Of a stretch of DNA of 64,000 nucleotides, positions 59,483-64,000 are shown in pieces. The position numbers and the translations under genes are program-made. Origin of the DNA: Devosia nanyangense (GTDB lineage: Bacteria; Pseudomonadota; Alphaproteobacteria; Rhizobiales; Devosiaceae). The stretch's first letter is position 1. Each line of letters begins with the position of its first letter. The notes under the pieces are model-generated. The model worked only from the letters and a program-made list of their open reading frames with translations, was not told the origin of the DNA and did not search any database. Where the stretch lies: NCBI GenBank assembly GCA_016213505.1, contig JACRAF010000005.1, positions 1 to 64,000 of the forward strand. The letters are read 5' to 3'.

Positions 59483-59833
59483 CTACATGAAGATGACGGC
59501 AGCCAGCGCGATCAGCGCCGGGATGGTCTGGATCATCAGGATGCGGGTGTTCACTGTCGCCGCGCCGTAAGCTCCTGCCACCGCGACACAGAGCAGGAAG
59601 AATACCTTGACCGGATCGCCCGCGTCGCCGAGCCAGATGCCCCAGATTAGTCCGGCCGCCAGAAAGCCGTTATAGAGCCCCTGATTGGCGGCCAGCACCT
59701 TGCTCGCCCTGGAGAATTCCGGCGTCGTCCCGAACGCCTTGCGCCCGCGCTCGGTGTCCCACAGCACCATCTCGAGCACGACGATGTAGAGGTGGATGAG
59801 GGCAACGATGCCGGTGAGGATGTTGGGGATCAT
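59483..59833 (-). CDS. DUF1304 membrane protein
   Basis: 116 residues, four TM segments, with LTGIVALIHLYIVVLEMVLW and the N-Q-G-x-Y-N-G-F-L-A-A-G-L signature of DUF1304 (LAANQGLYNGFLAAGLIWG). Function unknown. ATG 59831-59833. Confidence 0.92.
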   Translation of the reverse strand: MIPNILTGIVALIHLYIVVLEMVLWDTERGRKAFGTTPEFSRASKVLAANQGLYNGFLAAGLIWGIWLGDAGDPVKVFFLLCVAVAGAYGAATVNTRILMIQTIPALIALAAVIFM

Positions 59834-59888
59834 TGATTGAAGTCCGCGTGAAATTTCGCTACCGCGACCTTGGACCGGAAGCTCCCAA

Positions 59889-60098
59889 ATGACCATCCGC
59901 AAGATGCCTGCAAAGCAACCGAAGACCTCCGCCCGGCCGCCTCGTGGCGCTCCGGCGCAGGCCGAAGAGTTCATTCTGGTTTTCGAGGGACGCAAAATGG
60001 TGGTGCGTCGAGCCGGCCCCGACGACGCCTTCGACCCGTTCGCGACGTTTAGCGAGTGGGATAGCGAAGCGGACCGGCGAGGCTACGCCGATCTGTAG
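59889..60098 (+). CDS. Small protein with antitoxin-like C-terminal tail
   Basis: 69 residues. The first 25 are basic and Pro-rich; the rest (EEFILVFEGRKMVVRRAGPD, then FATFSEWDSEADRRGYADL) resembles the tail of AbrB/MazE-type antitoxins (FxEWxSxxDxxxY). No toxin gene is adjacent and no swapped-hairpin DNA-binding domain is visible, so it may be a remnant or a free-standing regulator. A strong palindromic terminator follows. Confidence 0.6.
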   Translation: MTIRKMPAKQPKTSARPPRGAPAQAEEFILVFEGRKMVVRRAGPDDAFDPFATFSEWDSEADRRGYADL

Positions 60099-60106
60099 CG
60101 CTGACG

Positions 60107-60134
60107 AAGAGGCCGCCCCATGGGGCGGCCTCTT
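60107..60134 (+). terminator. Perfect palindrome, probable terminator
   Basis: A 28-base perfect palindrome (left arm AAGAGGCCGCCCCA). As a hairpin it has a 12-bp stem and loop CATG, nine bases after the small gene's stop, and is followed by GTCGAG, so no T tail. Confidence 0.6.
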
Positions 60135-60192
60135 GTCGAGCACCGGGTGTCGTTCTCTAGCGTGAGTCCCGGTGCCGTACCGAGGCGAAGCC

Positions 60193-60375
60193 TCAGTGCT
60201 TCAGTGCGTCGCGGGTGGCCTGTTTGGCCTTGCCCACTTCGGACTGAATCCGGCCTTCGGCCTGATCGAGCTTGCCGTCGGCCCGAAGCTTGGCGTCGCC
60301 GGTCAGCTTGCCGGCAGCGTCCTTGATCGCGCCACGGGCCCGCTTGGCGGCGCCTTCGACCTGATCCTTGTGCAT
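60193..60375 (-). CDS. CsbD-family stress protein
   Basis: 60 residues: DQVEGAAKRARGAIKDAAGK, then LTGDAKLRADGKLDQAEGRI, the CsbD pattern. Small, charged and likely disordered; members rise in general stress in other bacteria. ATG 60373-60375 with GGAGG-like sequence upstream. Confidence 0.94.
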   Translation of the reverse strand: MHKDQVEGAAKRARGAIKDAAGKLTGDAKLRADGKLDQAEGRIQSEVGKAKQATRDALKH

Positions 60376-60446
60376 GGGAATCCTCCGGCGTTGGTGTCGA
60401 GAGGAAAACGCCTTGGCCGGTCGGAGGTTCCCTCGCCGGAGCCGCC

Positions 60447-61220
60447 TTACCCGGCGAGCCGCTTCGCGTAAGCCTTCATCGACGCCGCGTGGAAATCCGA
60501 GAATCCCGGCGCGATCGTCTCGTAACGCTTGACGAAATCGGGATGACCCAGATGCAGGTCCGCCAGCCCCGCATAGGCCTCGGGCGGGCATGGCCGGTCC
60601 CACATCACGGCCACCCACGCGCGGTGGCGCGCGAGCAGCGGATCGAGCGCCTTGCTGTCGGCTGAAACGCCGTTCTTCATCGCCTCGGCCCAGGCAGTCT
60701 CGACCTCTTGCAGTTCGTCCTGCAGCCGCGCCTTCTCGGCCGCGCTCAGCGCCGCGTAGGCCTTGCGGCTGATCTCGACATGCTTGTCCATGTCGCCGCC
60801 ATAGGTGTCGATCAGCCACTTCTCGTACCCGGCCTGTTTTTCGGCCGAAAACCCCTTGTACAGTTCCGCGTTTTTCATCGCGTCGTCTCCATTCAGGCTG
60901 GCGATCGTGCGGTCGATCGTCCGGACAAGTCGGGCGTAGCGCTTCGCCTCCTTGGCCAGCCGGTCGCGTTGCTTGTGCAGCGTTTCCAGCCGGTCGAATT
61001 TCGGGGCATCGAGGATGGCGCCGATCTCCGAGAGCGGGATGTCGAGCTCGCGATGCAGCAGGATCTGCTGCAGCCGGAGCAGTTCGTCCTGCCCGTAGTA
61101 GCGATAGCGGTTACGTCCGATCGACGCGGGCTTGAGGAGGCCAATGTCGTCATAGTGGTGCAGCGCCCGGACCGATACGCCCGAGAGTTTCGCCACCTCA
61201 TTGACCGTCAGCATCTTCAT
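60447..61220 (-). CDS. MerR-family regulator with TipAS antibiotic-recognition domain
   Basis: 257 residues. N-terminal MerR HTH (LTVNEVAKLSGVSVRALHHY, then DIGLLKPASIGRNRYRYYGQ), a dimerisation coiled coil (about 75-115), and a C-terminal TipAS domain (about 125-250; ELYKGFSAEKQAGYEKWLID). TipAS domains bind thiopeptide-type ligands in actinomycetes; the ligand here is unknown. It has a clear MerR-type 19-base-spacer promoter upstream, so it is autoregulated. ATG 61220 follows GGAGG by nine bases. Confidence 0.93.
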   Translation of the reverse strand: MKMLTVNEVAKLSGVSVRALHHYDDIGLLKPASIGRNRYRYYGQDELLRLQQILLHRELDIPLSEIGAILDAPKFDRLETLHKQRDRLAKEAKRYARLVRTIDRTIASLNGDDAMKNAELYKGFSAEKQAGYEKWLIDTYGGDMDKHVEISRKAYAALSAAEKARLQDELQEVETAWAEAMKNGVSADSKALDPLLARHRAWVAVMWDRPCPPEAYAGLADLHLGHPDFVKRYETIAPGFSDFHAASMKAYAKRLAG

Positions 61221-61243
61221 CGTCCGCGCCTCCGCCGGACAAC

Positions 61244-61274
61244 GAGATAGTCCCTCACGCCGCGTGAGGGTCAA
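61244..61274 (-). promoter_or_regulatory. MerR-type promoter with 19-base spacer and dyad
   Basis: On the reverse strand TTGACC (61274-61269) is -35 and TATCTC (61249-61244) is -10, with exactly 19 bases between. The spacer region carries a perfect 9-bp inverted repeat CCCTCACGC/GCGTGAGGG (61252-61260, 61262-61270). This overlong spacer with operator between the hexamers is the MerR hallmark. Confidence 0.85.
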
Positions 61275-61292
61275 CAGGCGATCGGCGAAATC

Positions 61293-61751
61293 CTACCGGC
61301 AGCTCTTGAAGAGCTTATCGATCGCCTTGCTCGAGCCTTGCAGCGGAAAGCTCTGGGCCGGGTAGTTGCCGGTGCTTTCCGAGACGAACACGTCGGAGCC
61401 GATCTTGAGCAGCGCAATAACCGGGTCGGTCTTGGGGAAATAGGCGGCGAACGCGCCGTCCATGTCCTCGTAGGCCATGTGGAGGGTCGCCTGCGTGCTC
61501 TCGTTCTCGAACAGGAAATCCGCCTCGCTGCCGGGCGAGCCGGCATCGCCGGTCATCAGGTAGCGCAGCGCCACCCCGTCGGTGCTGCAGGTCATCCTGA
61601 GCTCGGGCTTGAAATCGCCATCGGCCGGGCCCGTGACGAAGGCGGTCATCACCGGCCCGCCCTCGTCCTCCTGCATCTCGGCCACCCAGCCCCCGGCGAA
61701 AGCCGTGCCGGGCATGAGGATCAGGGCAAGGCAAAGGGCAATCCGGCGCAT
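61293..61751 (-). CDS. Small secreted protein
   Basis: 152 residues with a signal peptide (MRRIALCLALILMPGTAFA). The mature domain has two cysteines (LRMTCSTDGVALR and KSCR at the C-terminus), likely a disulfide; a beta-rich fold resembling IalB-like or other small periplasmic proteins is possible. No family assigned. About 19 bases beyond its stop is the MerR promoter region. Confidence 0.78.
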   Translation of the reverse strand: MRRIALCLALILMPGTAFAGGWVAEMQEDEGGPVMTAFVTGPADGDFKPELRMTCSTDGVALRYLMTGDAGSPGSEADFLFENESTQATLHMAYEDMDGAFAAYFPKTDPVIALLKIGSDVFVSESTGNYPAQSFPLQGSSKAIDKLFKSCR

Positions 61752-61911
61752 GCGAACCTCTATGGCGTTGGCGGTTCGCTGAGATAACTCACTTCAATGC
61801 GGTGGAAAAGCGGCCCGTCACCGTCGCGCGGCCGACAGGACGCGCATTGGAAACTCGTGCACAATCGTTGCGTATCCACCAACGACCGGCGGCCGGCAAT
61901 TGCATCATCTC

Positions 61912-62373
61912 ATGACGGGGCCCGCCCGTATCCCGGCGATCATCGCCATCATCCTCGGCCTCGCCGGTGGAGCGGCGACCGCCCCTGCCCATGCCTCGAT
62001 GGACACGCCCTGTGCGCCGATCGGGCGCATCGAACTCGATCATCTCCTGCACGCGGCGCAGTTCACCCGGACAGGGTTCAGCGTTTACGTGTCGAGCGAC
62101 AACCATGCCATCGACATTTCCGGCATGCGAAAATACTGTTCAATCGACGATTTTGCACAGGGCCCAACTATTCGGCATTCGCGGCTGATCCAGATCATCG
62201 GTCCGTCTGCCTACTATACAATTGTCATCGACCAGTTCCGCAACGCGGCCGGCGCAGACCGCCAGGCGGCGGTCTGGCGGCACGTCACGGCGGATTTCCC
62301 GGGCGAGACCGTGCACATCGTTCGCACCGGGCCTGCCGAAATCGTCAAGATCACCAGGACCGCGACCAGATAG
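61912..62373 (+). CDS. Secreted protein, unknown
   Basis: 153 residues, signal peptide with ALHA/AHA cleavage region (IIAIILGLAGGAATAPAHA), then a mature domain with two cysteines (DTPCAPIGR and RKYCSIDDF). ATG 61912; TTG 61900 would add four residues. It lies eight bases before the HEXXH protein gene, so the two may be one operon. Function unknown. Confidence 0.75.
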   Translation: MTGPARIPAIIAIILGLAGGAATAPAHASMDTPCAPIGRIELDHLLHAAQFTRTGFSVYVSSDNHAIDISGMRKYCSIDDFAQGPTIRHSRLIQIIGPSAYYTIVIDQFRNAAGADRQAAVWRHVTADFPGETVHIVRTGPAEIVKITRTATR

Positions 62374-62381
62374 GGGAAACC

Positions 62382-62906
62382 ATGCCACAGCTGCAATTGG
62401 ACGCCTCGGTGCCCACCGGCGATCAGACCCGCATCACAGCGGTCGCCGCCAAGTTGTTCGCGTCGGTCCCCGACATGCAGGCCTATCTCGATCAGGGCGA
62501 ACACGGCTACGTCTGCAAGTTCCGCAATACCGTCCGGGTGTCGATGGATCACACGGCCTATCCCGGGGCGCGCCTCGAGCGTCCGTACGATGCGGGTGGC
62601 CAGCATTTCGATCATTTCTGGCAGGTCCCGCTGGTCGGCGGCCTGACCGATGGCAACCGCAGCTTCGTCTATCTCGCGCCGGCCAGTCTCTATTGGAAAG
62701 GCATCCACGGGGGCGGCAAGAAAAGCGTAGTCGAGCGCCTGATCCACGAAATGGTGCACGCGTCGATTCCGGGCATCGCCGGGGACCGCGATCCCCACAA
62801 GCCGGAGTTCTACCTGGCGGAAAAGAAGTGGTTCGCGATGCTGGATCTGCCGTTTCCGGCAGTCGAGCAAATCCAGCTCGAACGGAGCCAGCACCCGCTC
62901 CCCTAA
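62382..62906 (+). CDS. Predicted zincin (HEXXH) protein
   Basis: 174 residues without signal peptide. The centre is VVERLIHEMVHASIPGIAGD, with HEMVH at residues 122-126 as the zinc-binding HEXXH; a third ligand could be His139 or Glu142 (DPHKPEFYLAEKKW). The N-terminal 110 residues (VPDMQAYLDQGEHGYVCKFR) are of no known family. A compact metallopeptidase is the best guess. GGGGAAAC precedes the ATG. The stop overlaps the convergent ASCH gene by four bases. Confidence 0.75.
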   Translation: MPQLQLDASVPTGDQTRITAVAAKLFASVPDMQAYLDQGEHGYVCKFRNTVRVSMDHTAYPGARLERPYDAGGQHFDHFWQVPLVGGLTDGNRSFVYLAPASLYWKGIHGGGKKSVVERLIHEMVHASIPGIAGDRDPHKPEFYLAEKKWFAMLDLPFPAVEQIQLERSQHPLP

Positions 62907-63205
62907 GTGTGGTCGCCGTCGACGCCGGGCTCGGCGAAGGCAACCTCGATGCGGTGGAAAAGCGGCCCCTGTTTCATCGTCCCGAGCCATTTCTGGAAGT
63001 CGGCGACGTCCCGGAACCCGGCGCGCCGGGCGTCGGCCTCGGTCACGTCTTCGGGCCGCATCTCGTCGATGCGCCCGATCCTCAGCAGCCCCATTTTGGT
63101 CTTGAGCGTGCCGCCGGGCCTGACGCTCGGCCGCGTCCAGCGCCGGAACTGCAACGTGATCTTGCCGCGGCGGATGGCCTCGAGCGTTTCGAGTTTGATG
63201 AGCAT
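62903..63205 (-). CDS. ASCH-domain (PUA-like) protein
   Basis: 100 residues. AIRRGKITLQFRRWTRPSVR, then GLLRIGRIDEMRPEDVTEAD are typical of ASCH domains, which bind RNA or small ligands. ATG 63203-63205 is preferred; ATG 63214 adds MHG. Role unknown; it is convergent with the zincin gene. Confidence 0.85.
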   Translation of the reverse strand: MLIKLETLEAIRRGKITLQFRRWTRPSVRPGGTLKTKMGLLRIGRIDEMRPEDVTEADARRAGFRDVADFQKWLGTMKQGPLFHRIEVAFAEPGVDGDHT

Positions 63206-63293
63206 CCCGTGCATCCTGAGGAGGTGACGATGGATACCCTAGCAGGGCATCGCCTGGCGTCCCATGCTGCAGAGCCGGTGCGCCCCTGCCCGT

Positions 63294-64000
63294 TCAGGCC
63301 AGCATCGCCACCAGCGCGCCGAACGGCATGGGCTTGCCGAACAGATAGCCCTGGCCTTCGTCGCAGCCCTTGTGGCGCATGATGGCCTCCTGCGCCTCGG
63401 TCTCGATGCCCTCGGCCGTCAGCGACAGGCCGAAGGCCCGCGCCAGCGACCCCACCGCGTCGACGATCACCGCGTCGCCGGTGTTGTGCTCGATGCCCAT
63501 GACGAATTCGCGGTCGATCTTCAGCCGGCTCAGCGGCAGGTTCTTGAGCACGCTGAGCGAGGCGTAACCGGTGCCGAAATCGTCGAGCGCGATCGAGCAG
63601 CCATGCTCGTGCAGGGCTCTGAGGCTCCTGGCGATGCCCTCGTCATGCTGGAGCACGATCCGCTCGGTGATTTCGATTTCGAGCAGCTCGGGCCTGAGAC
63701 CGGAGCCTTCCAGCTCGGCTTTGATGGTCGCGGCGATGTCGCCGACCCTGAACTGGACCGGGAACAGGTTCACCGCCACGCGCAGCGCCGTGCCCCGCGC
63801 CTGCAGTTCCGCGCCGAACCGGCAGATGGCGCGGATGATCCAGTCGCCGACCTCGAGCGCCATCGGGCTCTTTTCGAGTTCGTCGATGAACGCCGCCGGC
63901 CCCAGCAGGCCGCGCTGGGGATGGAGCCAGCGCAGCAGCGCCTCCGCCCCGATGATGGTGCGGTCGGCGAGGCGCAATTGCGGCTGGAAATAGAGCTCGA
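63294..64000 (-). CDS. EAL-domain c-di-GMP phosphodiesterase, C-terminal part (cut by window edge)
   Basis: 235 residues of an EAL domain, the N-terminus lying beyond the window. The motif itself (GAEALLRWLHP), AVNLFPVQFR (Asn), EIEITERIVL (Glu), CSIALDDFGTGYASL (DDFGTG) and LKIDREFV (Lys, Asp) and GIETEAQEAI (Glu) are all present, so the site looks complete. The domain continues to the left end in a normal C-terminus (GYLFGKPMPFGALVAML). Upstream domains (often PAS/GGDEF) cannot be seen. Confidence 0.95.
   Translation of the reverse strand, partial: ELYFQPQLRLADRTIIGAEALLRWLHPQRGLLGPAAFIDELEKSPMALEVGDWIIRAICRFGAELQARGTALRVAVNLFPVQFRVGDIAATIKAELEGSGLRPELLEIEITERIVLQHDEGIARSLRALHEHGCSIALDDFGTGYASLSVLKNLPLSRLKIDREFVMGIEHNTGDAVIVDAVGSLARAFGLSLTAEGIETEAQEAIMRHKGCDEGQGYLFGKPMPFGALVAMLA

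Overview
The window is about 64 kb of GC-rich bacterial chromosome. Its gene families (DUF2336, DUF3126, DUF1127-like, Usg, BTLCP cysteine protease, PAS_5, PilZ) and several TTAA-N7-TTAA CtrA-type boxes point to an alphaproteobacterium of the Hyphomicrobiales. A Devosia-like organism is my best guess, inferred from gene content and not from a phylogeny. I see no insertion sequence, prophage, CRISPR array or rRNA operon. Both edges cut genes: a membrane protein at the left and an EAL phosphodiesterase at the right. No stretch longer than about 300 bases lacks a gene.

Region by region. 1-3.5 kb: membrane proteins, a GcvA-like LysR regulator, and tRNA-Trp, tRNA-Gly and tRNA-Tyr. 3.7-6.8 kb: two divergent, secreted, Asp-rich proteins next to an OmpR-type two-component system. 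6.9-12.5 kb: rlmB, an Ala-rich lipoprotein with a TolA-like helical repeat, a metallophosphatase, an orphan BrnA-type antitoxin, tRNA-Thr, a GAF-GGDEF protein with a changed active site, and nadK. 12.5-21.7 kb: acyltransferase, DUF2336, lytic transglycosylase, nitroreductase, a class III cyclase-TPR protein and PilZ. 21.7-29.2 kb: two divergent operons sharing one control region. One holds an ECF42-type sigma factor with three DGPF/YCII proteins. The other holds ArsR, three SRPBCC proteins, two alpha/beta hydrolases and a YdeI-like protein. 29-36 kb: a GH31 glycosidase, thrS, and a tight SRPBCC-OsmC-YidD-IscU-like operon, then folE behind a structured leader. 36-45 kb: regulators, a broken DUF1801 gene, hisI, a DUF433/DUF5615 toxin-antitoxin pair, slyX and rhomboid, and a group of CtrA-box genes (PAS_5, PilZ, BTLCP). 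45-64 kb: LuxR-TPR regulator, cysE, FAD monooxygenase, MFS exporter, Usg, a gluconate cluster (gnd, SDR, gluconokinase), ogt, CsbD, a MerR/TipAS regulator with a textbook 19-bp-spacer promoter, and a HEXXH zincin.

The most distinctive items are the ECF42/DGPF versus ArsR/SRPBCC double operon with its readable promoter and operator sites; a relic of an ArsR C-terminus fused ahead of the first SRPBCC gene; a SRPBCC gene whose conserved start reads ACG; a DUF1801 gene interrupted by a single TGA where Trp is expected; an H-type pseudoknot just before the folE Shine-Dalgarno; a 9-bp hairpin abutting the hisI start codon; and a dispersed set of CtrA-like boxes.
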